A stretch of DNA of 64,000 bases from JAJECS01 sp965262745. GTDB taxonomy: Bacteria > Chloroflexota > UBA11872. Below, one piece after another: positions 31,226 through 40,383 of the stretch. The stretch spans positions 3,038,001 through 3,102,000 of the forward strand of contig OZ253558.1 in NCBI GenBank assembly GCA_965262745.1. Direction: 5' to 3'. The notes below the pieces were generated by a model. That model was not told the origin of the DNA. It saw only the letters and a list, made by a program, of their open reading frames with translations, and searched no databases. The translations under genes were made by a program, and so were the position numbers. Position 1 is the first letter of the stretch. Every line of letters starts with the position of its first letter.

Positions 31226-34200
31226 CTACAGCGCCATTCGGGCGTCGGTGTCTCCCGCGGCCAGGGCGTTCATGTAGGCCAGGATAAGCTCTTTGGTGCG
31301 GTAGCGGCCGTCGAACTGGGCTTGGTCTTCGCGGCGGACGATGGGGAAGGTGTCCAGGATGTAGCCGGCGTCGTCGCGGTCGAGGCCGTAGAGGTGGAAG
31401 TAGAGGGCGTCGAGGCGGGCGCGGAGGTGGCGGCGTTCTTCCTCGTTCCAGGTGAACGGCGGACCGCCGTAGCCGAGGTCGCGGGCGAAGGGCTCCATGT
31501 CGTGGGCGGTGTAGGTGAGGCGCAGCACGTGGTCCCGCACCAGGTCGGCGGCGGTCATGTCGCCGAAGCGGCGGTCGTAGGTGTCGGCCCCGATGACGGG
31601 GAGTTGTTCGAGGATAAATAGATTCAACGTTGTCCCTTGGACCTTCTGCCGCGCGACGAAGTCGAGGCATATGGCATTCAGGTTCGCCGTAAGCCTGGCG
31701 GCGTTGGCTGTGTATTCGCCGCTTTGCTTACCTTGGCCGGTTGCGGATGCTGCGCCGTCGTCGGCGAGCAACGGAACTTTGTTGCCGTAGCCAGCCTTCG
31801 GCACGATGGAAGCGATCACCGTTCTCACATCCGTTGGCCGAGCAATGTCGCGGAATCCCAGTGTGTAGCCGCGGCTCTGAGTGAAGTTCGGCTCAACATC
31901 CTGGGCTGGCACCCAATACTGCGACTGCGGCAGGAATTCGGGATCAGCATGCTGCGCTTCGCTGACCTCTTCGCTGAGGTATGGGTTGTGTGTGCTGTCC
32001 GGGTTGACCCGGACTGAGTTAGCGCGGTGATCGAATTGGTGGATCATGCGCCCTTGGTACAGGGGCAAGTACAGCGTCTTGCCCTTCTTCCACCGATTCC
32101 CCTCGACCGGATAGAACCCCTCGTCCTCGAGTTGCGCCGCGGTGTGGAAGAGGTGGGAGTCGTTGGTCATGTCGAACATGCGCACGTACTTGACCGGCCA
32201 GGCGCGGCGCTCGTCGCCGCCTGAGCGGTCCACCAGCACGGGGTGGCGCGCGTAAATGCGGCGGGTGATTTCGGCGTCACGGTGGGTGCGGAAGACGGGC
32301 GCGGTGCCGGTGTTGGGGTTCACGCGGGCGAAGTCGTCGGGGGAAAGCGGGAAGCAGCGGTCGGGCTTGTTAATGGTCGCGGTGTCGTGCAGGAAAAAGG
32401 CGCATTTGGTCTCGTCGAACGTGCGCTTGGCGCCGCCGAAGATGAGCGCGCAGAACTTGAACCGTGAGTCGATATCGGGAAAGAAGGGCGGCAGGTCGGT
32501 GCCGAGGCGGCGATTCTCGAAGTCGAACAGCCCGCCGACGCGCCCGCTGGTGGAGACGGTCTTGAAGAATTGGGCGGCGGTCTTGTCGGCGTAGATGCCC
32601 GACGGCGTGAGCAGGCCCACGAAGCCGTCGGGCTTGACGAGGTTCATGGCCCGCTCCACGAATAGTGAGTAGAGGTTGATGTCGCCGCCGCCCAGCAGGG
32701 GGTAGTGGCCGGAGGCGCGGATCAGGCGGGCCAGGCTTTCCGCGCGTTCCTTGGCGGCGTCGTAGGCGGCGACGAGGTTTCCGGCGGGATGACCCTCACC
32801 CTGACCCCCTCCCCAGCCCTCCCCCTTCCAGGTGGAGGGAGCAGAAGTCGAGGGAGAGGATGCCGGAGCACCCCCACCCCAGCCCTCCCCCTTCGAGGGA
32901 GAGGGAGTAGAAGTCGAGGGGGAGGGGGCCGGATCGGAGGCTTGCTCGCGGAGTTGCTTGATGGCGGCTTTGCGTGCGGCGGCGGTTGGGGCGCGGGCGA
33001 TGGCGGGGTCGCGGGTGGCGAACCATTCGACCTCTTGCAGCTTGATGCGGTCCCAGGGCGGATTGCCGATCACGGCGTCGAAGCCGCCTTCGGGACGCAG
33101 GCTCTCCCAGCGGCGCCACACGCCGGGGAATGCCACCTCCCAGTGCAGGAGGCCCTCGCGCTGCGCGATGAACGCGGCGTCGTGCCAGGTTTCCTCGAAC
33201 GGCGCCCGGGTGGATTCCTGGGCGGCGCCGCGCGGCGCCTCGGAATGAGGTTGGAGGGCGTCGGATTTCGCGGAACGATTGGCGGGACCCCGCGCCAGGA
33301 GCTTGTAGGCGATCTCCGGCTGCCGTCCCAGAGCCTCGACCAGCGGCGCCTCGAAGGCGCTGCGCTGCCGCTGCCGCATGCCGGCGGTTAGCCAGCGCAG
33401 ACCGCAGAGGAAGTCGAGCAGGCCGCGCAGGTCGGCCGTGGTCGCCTCGACGTCCTGGAACAACGCCGCCGATTGCCGCACCTCGGCCACGTCGGCGTCC
33501 GACATCGCCTCGATGCGCTGCATGCCGTCCGTGGCGTTCTCGGCTCCGGCGATGGCGGTGCTGGCGAACAGCCCGCCCAGACGATTCAGCTCCCTGGTGG
33601 CCTCAAGCACCCGCAGGCCCAGCAGCGAGTCGCCGCAGCGCAGGTGGTGGTCCAGGAACGACAGCGGCGCGCCCACGGTGAAGCTGTGCAGCCACAGCGA
33701 CACCTTGGCCAGCTCGACGGTCAGCGGGTTCTTGTCCACCCCGTAGATGCAGCGCTTGAGCACCATGCGCCGGATGATGGTCTGGTCGCTCAGCTGGGCC
33801 TCGTCCAGCACCCAGTTGGCCTCACGCGCGCGTTGCAGGATGTCGTGCCGAATGGCCGCGACGCGCTCCACCAGCGGCGACTCGTAAGCGTCGTCGCCGT
33901 CCAGCCATTCCGGCACCGCCGGGACGTACTCGACCAGGTCGGCGATGTAGTCGGCCAGGAAATCCACGGCGGTGACGAGAAAGTGGCCGCTGCCCATGGC
34001 CGGGTCCAGCACCTTGAGCTCGAGCACCGCCTCCGCTGGGTCCAGCCGCCGCAGCTCGTCGCGTCGCTGGTGCTTGGGCCGGCGGTCGCTCGCAAGCTCC
34101 CGCGCCTTGTCCTCGAACGCCTGGAGCCGTTCTTCCGTCAGCGGCTTGAGGGTCTGGTCCACGATCAGGTCCACCAGCTCCTGCGGCGTGTAGAAGCTGC

Positions 34201-35509
34201 CGCTGTCCTTGCGCGCGTAGGGATTGGGGCGAATGTCGATCCCGCCCTGGCTGTTGCGCACCGGCTCCCGCTCCAGCAGCCGCTCGTAGATCGAGCCGAG
34301 CTGCTGCACCGACATGTCGCGGTAGTTGACGAAGCCGCGCGCGCCGGCCGTCTCGGTGTGGCTCAGGCCGTGGACGATGGGGGCGAAGGCCGCGTCGGGC
34401 AGGCGAGAGGCTTCCAGCAGCGGCGCGGCCGTGGGCGCGAACAGACCGCCGTTGTAGGGCGGCAGACCGATGGAGGCGTCGCCGGCGTCGATGAGCTTGC
34501 CCAGCGTGATCACGTGGTCGTAGTAGCTCGTGGCGTGGGCTGAGAAGGCGTCGCCCTGGGCTGTCCGGCGCGCGATGTCGTCGCGCACCCGCCGGCGCAG
34601 CCCGTAATCGTCGTAGCGGGAGTCGTTGACGGGCAACAGGCCGCGATCCTCGGCGTAGAGCACGAAGAGCAGCCGGTAGAGCAGCACCAGCGCCGCCTGC
34701 CGAACCTGCGCCAGGTCGGCGTCGCTGGCGTCCACCAGAGCCTTGACGAGGTTGGGAAAGGCGCTCTCGAACACCACGGTGGACAGGTCCTGCGCGACCT
34801 GCTGTTCATAGCGACGCCCCTCGGCCAGCGCGTCTTCCAAGAAGGTGGTCGCGGCGTCCGGCTGGAGCACGAAGGCTTCGCGCCGGAACAGGAGCTGGAA
34901 GGTTCGCAGGGCCTCGTCGCCGCCCGCTGCCAGCAGGTGCGCCAGGTCGATTTCGAAATAGCTGCTGGCGCGGGGCCGCGCCCGCTGGTCGTAGAGGCGC
35001 CAGACGCCGCCGTTGGTCAGGATGCCCCAGCGAATCCAGCCCTCGGAGACCGTGTCGGCCGTGACGAGGTAGCGCAGAATCTGGCCGTGCGGCGTGCCCG
35101 CCCGCACGCGGCCGCTCTGCTCGCGCGCATCGAGCGGCCGGCCCAAACGCTTGCTCTCGGCGATCACCACGGCGTCGCGGAAGCGGTCGTTGGCGCGTGT
35201 GCGCCCTGCAGCCCGCGCCTTCGTGTCTGCATCGGCGAATAGCAGCAGGTCGGGAATATCCTCGCCGTGCGTCGTGCCTTGCTGCGGCAAGTAATCGGCC
35301 CACCCCAGCAGCTCCAGCAGGGGCCGGATTAGCTCCTGCTCGGTTTCAGCCTCGTTGGGGTTGTCGTAGCGGCTGAAACTCTCGAAAAGGCCGCGCGCGC
35401 CATCCCGGAAGTCGTTGAAGGCGTCCGGATGCGCGGCGCTGGCTTCCCAGTCCCTCGTGGACCGGATGCCGTCGGTCAGGAAGTACTGGGTGAAGAGCTG
35501 GCCTTGCAC
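31226..35509 (-). CDS. type IIG restriction-modification protein (Eco57I-like)
   Basis: 1427 residues from ATG 35509. N-terminal PD-(D/E)xK nuclease: GEDIPDLLLF (PD 86-87) and VVIAESK (118-120). Helical middle, then SAM-binding motif I VLDPAMGSGHFLVTA (~500) and catalytic motif IV DAVIGNPPWDRI (~810), an N6-adenine pattern; the C-terminal region is the target-recognition part, ending with a ~90-residue domain duplicated at 30289-30582. Both activities appear intact, so one chain can cut and methylate DNA without separate subunits. Residues ~858-907 are a low-complexity insert of two 22-residue units (KGEGWGGG core). Together with the neighbouring TA-like genes it marks a defence island. Confidence 0.9.
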   Translation of the reverse strand: MQGQLFTQYFLTDGIRSTRDWEASAAHPDAFNDFRDGARGLFESFSRYDNPNEAETEQELIRPLLELLGWADYLPQQGTTHGEDIPDLLLFADADTKARAAGRTRANDRFRDAVVIAESKRLGRPLDAREQSGRVRAGTPHGQILRYLVTADTVSEGWIRWGILTNGGVWRLYDQRARPRASSYFEIDLAHLLAAGGDEALRTFQLLFRREAFVLQPDAATTFLEDALAEGRRYEQQVAQDLSTVVFESAFPNLVKALVDASDADLAQVRQAALVLLYRLLFVLYAEDRGLLPVNDSRYDDYGLRRRVRDDIARRTAQGDAFSAHATSYYDHVITLGKLIDAGDASIGLPPYNGGLFAPTAAPLLEASRLPDAAFAPIVHGLSHTETAGARGFVNYRDMSVQQLGSIYERLLEREPVRNSQGGIDIRPNPYARKDSGSFYTPQELVDLIVDQTLKPLTEERLQAFEDKARELASDRRPKHQRRDELRRLDPAEAVLELKVLDPAMGSGHFLVTAVDFLADYIADLVEYVPAVPEWLDGDDAYESPLVERVAAIRHDILQRAREANWVLDEAQLSDQTIIRRMVLKRCIYGVDKNPLTVELAKVSLWLHSFTVGAPLSFLDHHLRCGDSLLGLRVLEATRELNRLGGLFASTAIAGAENATDGMQRIEAMSDADVAEVRQSAALFQDVEATTADLRGLLDFLCGLRWLTAGMRQRQRSAFEAPLVEALGRQPEIAYKLLARGPANRSAKSDALQPHSEAPRGAAQESTRAPFEETWHDAAFIAQREGLLHWEVAFPGVWRRWESLRPEGGFDAVIGNPPWDRIKLQEVEWFATRDPAIARAPTAAARKAAIKQLREQASDPAPSPSTSTPSPSKGEGWGGGAPASSPSTSAPSTWKGEGWGGGQGEGHPAGNLVAAYDAAKERAESLARLIRASGHYPLLGGGDINLYSLFVERAMNLVKPDGFVGLLTPSGIYADKTAAQFFKTVSTSGRVGGLFDFENRRLGTDLPPFFPDIDSRFKFCALIFGGAKRTFDETKCAFFLHDTATINKPDRCFPLSPDDFARVNPNTGTAPVFRTHRDAEITRRIYARHPVLVDRSGGDERRAWPVKYVRMFDMTNDSHLFHTAAQLEDEGFYPVEGNRWKKGKTLYLPLYQGRMIHQFDHRANSVRVNPDSTHNPYLSEEVSEAQHADPEFLPQSQYWVPAQDVEPNFTQSRGYTLGFRDIARPTDVRTVIASIVPKAGYGNKVPLLADDGAASATGQGKQSGEYTANAARLTANLNAICLDFVARQKVQGTTLNLFILEQLPVIGADTYDRRFGDMTAADLVRDHVLRLTYTAHDMEPFARDLGYGGPPFTWNEEERRHLRARLDALYFHLYGLDRDDAGYILDTFPIVRREDQAQFDGRYRTKELILAYMNALAAGDTDARMAL
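32793..32930 (-). repeat. in-frame palindromic repeat insert in the R-M gene
   Basis: Two direct copies with a 66-base (22-codon) period, each containing CCAGCCCTCCCCCTT and an inverted GAGGGAGAGG-type half. Period divisible by three keeps the frame, giving SPST-x-x-P-S-x-KGEGWGGG twice. The same short motifs recur in non-coding DNA at 30959-31200. This is a palindromic repeat that entered a coding gene just after catalytic motif IV and appears tolerated as a flexible loop. Confidence 0.75.
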
Positions 35510-36021
35510 GACAGCTGGTCAGTGTGGCACGGCGCGGCCCGTCCGGTGGGCTCCGCCAATCGGGTGTAGGGCGGTTCGCGAACCGCCCCTACCTCGTGAT
35601 TCGGTGCGTGCGGGGTCGGGCATCTGAGACTCCTCGCTGCGCTCGGAGTGACAGGGCGGTGGGATGCGGGCGTGAGGGTGCTTCGGTGCTTTGAGTTCGG
35701 TGGCCCGCGCTGCGGGCGGCGTGGGATCGGCTGTGGGTGGATTTCCCATGCTGCCCGCAGCATGGGCCACCGGGCTGGCATGGCCGCGTAGGGGCGTCCC
35801 TTGTGGGCGCCCGCTCGGGCGGCGAGCAGGGCAGCCACGAGGGCTGCCCCTACACCGATTGTCTAAGGACGCGGAGGCTGGATTCCCGCTGCCGCGGGAA
35901 TGCCGGGCTCAGGTCTACCCGCTAGCTGGCGCCTGCCTGCCGTGGTCCGGCGCTTCCCGAGTGGGTAGCATGAGCCTTCGAGGCCCGCGTCTGCGGCCTG
36001 ATTCCTTTCGGTGAGCTACTC
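35510..36021. repeat. gene-free 512-bp region packed with four repeat families
   Basis: No gene. It holds (i) GGGCGGTTCGCGAACCGCCC, a perfect palindrome at 35569-35588, also at 61677-61694; (ii) the reversed GTCACTCCGAG...GAGGAGTCTCAGATG element (35621-35653); (iii) CCCATGCTGCccGCAGCATGGG (35748-35769) followed by CCACCGGGC; (iv) GTAGGGGCGTCCC...GGGCTGCCCCTAC (35788-35853), whose relative is at 51761-51828; and (v) a GGATTCCCGC...GGGAATGCC element (35878-35907). Several elements abut one another, as if this is a repeat landing zone between the defence island and core genes. Confidence 0.75.
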
Positions 36022-37065
36022 GTGCGGCTGCGACGCGACATGGCGGCGATTCACGGATACGTTCCGGGCTTGCAGCCGAGCGACGGCAGCTGGATCAAGC
36101 TCAATACCAATGAGAGCCCCGAGGCCTCCCCAGCGGCGCTAGCGGCCTTGCGCGAAGCTGCCGACGCGTCGATCCGCCTCTATCCCGATCCGATCAGCCG
36201 CGAGTTGCGGGAGGCTGCCGCCCGCCGCCACGACCTCGAGCCGGAACAGGTCGTCTTCGGCAACGGATCGGACGATCTGCTCAATCTGCTGATCCGCGTG
36301 GCGTGCGATCCGGGTGACCGCGTGGTCGCGGCGACGCCCAGCTATTCGCTCTACCCAGTGCTGGCGACCATCGGCGGCTGCGACATTCGCGAAGTGCCGC
36401 TGGGCGACGCCTTCGAGTTGCCGGTGCGGCAGCTCGCCGCCGCCCGCGGCAAGATCACGTTTGTCGCCAGTCCCAACAACCCCGCCGGCACCCACTACGC
36501 GGCTGACGAGCTGCGCTGGCTGGCGGCGCGCGTGAATCTGCTCGTCATCGACGAGGCGTATGTCGAGTTCGCTGAGCGTGACAACGTCGACCTGCTGCGG
36601 GAGTGCGACAACGTCTGCATCACGCGCTCGTTCTCGAAGAGCTTTGGTCTGGCGGGCCTGCGGCTGGGCTATGCGCTTGCCAGCCCGCGTCTTGCCGACG
36701 CGCTGCTGTGTGTGAAGGACTCCTACAACGTCAGCCGCTTGGCGCAGGCCGCCGGGCTGGCGGCTCTGGCCGACCTTGAATGGGCCGAGCGCCACTGGGC
36801 GGCGATCCGCCGCCGCAGGGAGGCGTTGGCCGCGGCGCTGCACGAATGTTTCCAGCTCAAGGTCCACCCGTCGCAGGCAAACTTCGTATTTGTCGAGCTT
36901 GACGGGTACGATGCCGCGGATATTCAGCGCCAGCTTGAAGATCGCCGAATCGTGGTCCGGCGTTTCGCTAACGACTCGCGCATCTCGAATGCGCTCCGGA
37001 TTTCGATTGGCTCGGCGGAGGACATGCAGGCGCTGATGGCCGCGCTCGGTGAGGTGCTCAAATAG
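36022..37065 (+). CDS. hisC: histidinol-phosphate aminotransferase
   Basis: 347 residues from GTG 36022. PLP-dependent fold-type I: IKLNTNESPEASP, VVFGNGSDDLLNLLIR, SPNNPAGTHY (the NNPxG of HisC), LVIDEAYVEF, SFSKSFGLAGLRLGY (Schiff-base Lys) and the C-terminal RISIGSAEDMQALM. It converts imidazole acetol phosphate to L-histidinol phosphate in histidine synthesis, using glutamate. No other his gene is in the window; it starts after the repeat region and is followed by hppA. A related HisC-like aminotransferase acting on aromatic amino acids is possible but the NESP/NNPxG set fits HisC. Confidence 0.9.
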   Translation: MRLRRDMAAIHGYVPGLQPSDGSWIKLNTNESPEASPAALAALREAADASIRLYPDPISRELREAAARRHDLEPEQVVFGNGSDDLLNLLIRVACDPGDRVVAATPSYSLYPVLATIGGCDIREVPLGDAFELPVRQLAAARGKITFVASPNNPAGTHYAADELRWLAARVNLLVIDEAYVEFAERDNVDLLRECDNVCITRSFSKSFGLAGLRLGYALASPRLADALLCVKDSYNVSRLAQAAGLAALADLEWAERHWAAIRRRREALAAALHECFQLKVHPSQANFVFVELDGYDAADIQRQLEDRRIVVRRFANDSRISNALRISIGSAEDMQALMAALGEVLK

Positions 37066-37150
37066 CAGCTGCCCGGTGCGGCGCTATCCAGCGACGCTGC
37101 AACACTGTTACATGGCCCACCGCCGGTGGGCGTCGAGGGGGGTTTAGGTC

Positions 37151-39358
37151 TTGGAAGGTCTAGTTTGGGTCGTTCCGGCGGCCATTGTGGTTTCGGTAGC
37201 CGTGGTCGGGTACCTCGTCCGTGACGTCATGTCGCAGCCGGTCGACCGGAGCGGACGCAAAGCCGAATTGATCCCCGCGGTCCAAGGGTTGGGCGACGCA
37301 GAGCGGGTAAAGCTCTTCGCGGACATGCAGCTCAACGGCGACCGGATCTACGACGGCGCAACGGCCTTCCTGCGAAGGCAATACCGCACCATCGCCTTGC
37401 TCGCACTGTTCGCGGCGGCCGGACTGGCCGTGCTGCTGTTCTTCTTCGGCGCCAACGAGGCCAAGGGCATCGAGGCGGGTGACATCGCCTGGCGCACCGG
37501 GGTTTCGTTCCTCGTCGGCGCCGCCGCGTCTGCCCTGTCCGGCATCATCGGCATGATCGTGGCGGTCAAGTCCAACGTGCGCACCGCCAGCGCCGCGACG
37601 AAGTCGCTCGGCGACGCGCTCACGGTGGCCCTCCGGGGCGGCGCCGTCTCGGGCATTCTGATCGTCGGGCTGAGCCTGCTCGGCGTATTTGTTCTCTTTA
37701 CTGTGTTCGACGGCTTTGGCAATCCCACACGCGCGCCGGAGTTGATCGTCGGCTTTGGGTTCGGGGCCAGCTTCGTCGCGTTGTTCGCCCAGTTGGGCGG
37801 CGGCATCTACACCAAGGCCGCGGACGTGGGTGCGGACCTGGTGGGCAAGCTCGAGGCCGGCCTCCCCGAGGACGACCCGCGCAACCCCGCCGTGGTGGCC
37901 GACCTGGTCGGTGACAACGTTGGCGACTGCGCCGGGCGCGGTGCGGACCTGTTCGAGTCAACCGCTGCCGAGAGCATCGGCGCGATGATCCTGGGCGCGG
38001 CCGTGTTCAAGGCCATTGAGGCCGTGGACCCGGCGCTGGCCGGCGTCGAATGGATCCTGTTCCCGCTGGTGGTGCGCTCGTTCGGCACCTTCGCATCGAT
38101 CATCGGCCTGCTGGTGATCCGGCCCGAGCGCGTGCACAACGCGCAGCGCGCCCTTGACATCGGCTATTGGACAACGGCGATTCTCTCGACTGCCGGAATG
38201 GCGCTCGCGGTGTTCGTCATGCTCGATTCCGCGTGGTTCTTCCTCGCCGGCGTCATCGGTATCCTCACGAGCGTCGCGTTCGTCTACATCACGCAGTACT
38301 ACACGTCGGGCTCCTGGCGCCCGGTGCGCGAGATCGCTGAAGCGTCGCGCACAGGCCCCGCCACCAACATCATCTCGGGCATGGCGATGGGCTTCGAGAA
38401 CACGGCCATGCCGATCATCGTCATTTCGATTGCCTTGTGGACGTCGTACCAGACCGGCATCCAGGGATTCCAGTCGCTCGGCATCCCGATCGGCGATTTC
38501 GAGGCCGGCGTGTTCGGCACCGCCGTCGCCACGATGGGCATGCTGATGAGCGCGGCTTACATCCTGGCCATGGACACCTTCGGCCCGATATCGGACAACG
38601 CGGGCGGCATCACCGAGATGTCTAAAGCGCCGGAGGATGTGCGGAACATCACGGATGGACTGGATTCGGTCGGCAACACGACGAAAGCACTCACCAAGGG
38701 CTACGCCATCGCGTCGGCCGCGCTTGCCGCCTTCCTGCTGTTCAGCGCCTATCTGGAAACGGCCAATCTCCATTCCGTCGACCTGGCCAAGGTCGAGGTC
38801 TTCATCGGCGCCATGCTGGGCGCCATGCTGGTGTTCCTGTTCAGTTCGTTGGCCATCCGCGCCGTCGGTCGCGCCGCGGGCACGATGATTCAGGAAGTCC
38901 GGCGGCAATGGCGCGAGGAGCCGGGGATCCTTGAGGGCACCGTCGAGCCCAGCTACAGCCAGGCGGTCGACATCAGCACGCGCTCCGCGCTGCGGGAAAT
39001 GATCCTGCCGGGCGTGTTGGCCATCGCCATGCCGGTCGTGGTGGGCCTGGTGCTTCGCGCCGAGGCGGAAGCCGCCTTCCTGATGGTGGGCACCATCGCC
39101 GGCGTGCTCCTGGCCACGGTGATGAACAACGGCGGCGGCGCCTGGGACAACGCCAAGAAATATATCGAGGCCGGCAATCTCAAGGACGAGAACGGCAACC
39201 CGATCGGCAAGGGCTCGCCGGAGCATGCCGCGTCGGTGGTCGGCGACACGGTCGGCGATCCGTTCAAGGACACGGCGGGTCCTTCGCTGCACGTGCTGGT
39301 GAAGATGCTCAGCACGATCACCTTGGTGCTGGCGCCGGTCTTTGTCGTGACCGCCTGA
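37151..39358 (+). CDS. hppA: K+-independent membrane-bound H+-translocating pyrophosphatase
   Basis: 735 residues from TTG 37151, with GAGGGGGG at 37135-37142. About 15-16 transmembrane helices. PPi/Mg sites: GGGIYTKAADVGADLVGKLE with DDPRNPAVVADLVGDNVGDCAGRGADLFES, DTFGPISDNAGGI, and the C-terminal DTVGDPFKDTAGPS. GNTTKALTKGYAI places Lys where K+-dependent enzymes have Ala, so this is predicted to be the K+-independent, H+-pumping class. It hydrolyses PPi and exports protons, saving energy under low-ATP conditions. Overlap-free, 9 bases before uppP on the same strand. Confidence 0.95.
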   Translation: MEGLVWVVPAAIVVSVAVVGYLVRDVMSQPVDRSGRKAELIPAVQGLGDAERVKLFADMQLNGDRIYDGATAFLRRQYRTIALLALFAAAGLAVLLFFFGANEAKGIEAGDIAWRTGVSFLVGAAASALSGIIGMIVAVKSNVRTASAATKSLGDALTVALRGGAVSGILIVGLSLLGVFVLFTVFDGFGNPTRAPELIVGFGFGASFVALFAQLGGGIYTKAADVGADLVGKLEAGLPEDDPRNPAVVADLVGDNVGDCAGRGADLFESTAAESIGAMILGAAVFKAIEAVDPALAGVEWILFPLVVRSFGTFASIIGLLVIRPERVHNAQRALDIGYWTTAILSTAGMALAVFVMLDSAWFFLAGVIGILTSVAFVYITQYYTSGSWRPVREIAEASRTGPATNIISGMAMGFENTAMPIIVISIALWTSYQTGIQGFQSLGIPIGDFEAGVFGTAVATMGMLMSAAYILAMDTFGPISDNAGGITEMSKAPEDVRNITDGLDSVGNTTKALTKGYAIASAALAAFLLFSAYLETANLHSVDLAKVEVFIGAMLGAMLVFLFSSLAIRAVGRAAGTMIQEVRRQWREEPGILEGTVEPSYSQAVDISTRSALREMILPGVLAIAMPVVVGLVLRAEAEAAFLMVGTIAGVLLATVMNNGGGAWDNAKKYIEAGNLKDENGNPIGKGSPEHAASVVGDTVGDPFKDTAGPSLHVLVKMLSTITLVLAPVFVVTA

Positions 39359-39367
39359 TCTCGGGCC

Positions 39368-40174
39368 GTGCTCATCGAGGCGGCTCTGTTGGGCGCCATC
39401 CAGGCGCTCACGGAGTTCCTGCCCGTGAGCAGTTCGGCTCACCTGTTGCTGGTGCCCGAGTTTGCCGGGTGGAGCGACCCGTTTCTGTCGGGGCTCCTGC
39501 TCAGCGTGGCGCTGCACGTGGGCACTGCGGTGGCGCTGGCCGTGGCCCTGTGGCGCGACTGGTGGCGGTTGGCGCTTAGCGTCGTTGGCCGGGGTTCGGA
39601 CGTGGCCACGTCGCGCCGGGTGCTGGTGGCGATCATTGGATCGACGCTGCTGGTCGGGGCCGTGGCCTACCCGTTGCGTGACGCGCTGACGGAGACTCGA
39701 ACATTGCTGGTCGCGTCGATCACGCTGATCGGGTTCGGCGTGCTGCTCGCGGCCGCCGACCGTTGGGCGCCCACCCGCACGACCTTTGACACCACGCGCC
39801 TTCCCGTCTGGCTCCTGGTCGGCGTGAGCCAACTCGTGGCGCTGATCCCCGGCGTCTCGCGCTCAGGGATCACCATGACCGTGGCGCGCGCCCTGGGCGT
39901 GGAGCGGCACGCCGGTGCGCGCTTCTCGCTGATGCTCCTGACGCCCATCGTGCTCGCCATCGGCATCGTGCAGTTCGCTTCCGTCGCCGGTACGCAGGCC
40001 TTCGACTCGGTCGTGGGCGCGCTGGTGATCGGTGCGCTGACGGCGGCGCTGGTCGGCGTGGTCGTCATCCGCGCCTTGTTGTGGTTCGTCGCCGCCCACG
40101 GCCTGCTCGTTTTCGGCGCCTACCGGGTCGCGCTGGGCGCCGCCGCGCTGGCCGTTCTTGCGCTGCAGCCATAA
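39368..40174 (+). CDS. uppP: undecaprenyl-diphosphate phosphatase
   Basis: 268 residues from GTG 39368. BacA/UppP family: LGAIQALTEFLPVSSSAHLLL (catalytic Glu/Ser region, residues ~9-29), SVALHVGTAVALAVAL and PGVSRSGITMTVARALG (second catalytic Arg/Ser loop), with about eight membrane helices. It recycles undecaprenyl diphosphate to the phosphate carrier for cell-wall and surface glycan assembly and may give bacitracin resistance. Placed 9 bases behind hppA; the product PPi-linked energetics are unrelated, so the pairing is more likely just cotranscription. Confidence 0.94.
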   Translation: MLIEAALLGAIQALTEFLPVSSSAHLLLVPEFAGWSDPFLSGLLLSVALHVGTAVALAVALWRDWWRLALSVVGRGSDVATSRRVLVAIIGSTLLVGAVAYPLRDALTETRTLLVASITLIGFGVLLAAADRWAPTRTTFDTTRLPVWLLVGVSQLVALIPGVSRSGITMTVARALGVERHAGARFSLMLLTPIVLAIGIVQFASVAGTQAFDSVVGALVIGALTAALVGVVVIRALLWFVAAHGLLVFGAYRVALGAAALAVLALQP

Positions 40175-40192
40175 TGCTGGGCGCCACGCCCT

Positions 40193-40223
40193 GTCATTTC
40201 GAGCGCAGCGAGAAATCTAAGAT
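40193..40223. repeat. GTCATTTCGAGCGCAGCGAGAAATCTAAGA-type interspersed element
   Basis: Located between uppP and the arg operon. The same element (a few bases different) is at 27296-27326 and reversed at 35621-35653. Its inner GAGCGCAGCGAG is nearly self-complementary. It is not part of a gene. Confidence 0.7.
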
Positions 40224-40352
40224 GTACAGCCGCCGCGCGGGAGGCTAGCAGCGCTGCTCGTCCGGGGCTGGAGCGGCGTCCGACGCATTCTTGCCAGCCG
40301 CAGCCTGGTCTAACTCGCCCCAAGATCCACGCCGGGGGCCCCATTGCGCCCG

Positions 40353-40358
40353 TATAAT
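40353..40358 (+). promoter_or_regulatory. TATAAT -10 box upstream of argC
   Basis: Consensus TATAAT at 40353-40358, in GC-rich surroundings, 26 bases before the GTG at 40384 and followed by GGAG at 40373. No good -35 hexamer is seen 17 bases upstream. Probably starts the arg operon. Confidence 0.5.
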
Positions 40359-40383
40359 TGCGTTTACGCTCTGGAGCCACCGC

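Noticed and set aside
37958..39832. 624-codon minus-strand frame opposite hppA/uppP
   Set aside because: His/Arg/Asp-rich shadow of high-GC genes on the plus strand, no family, no ribosome site.
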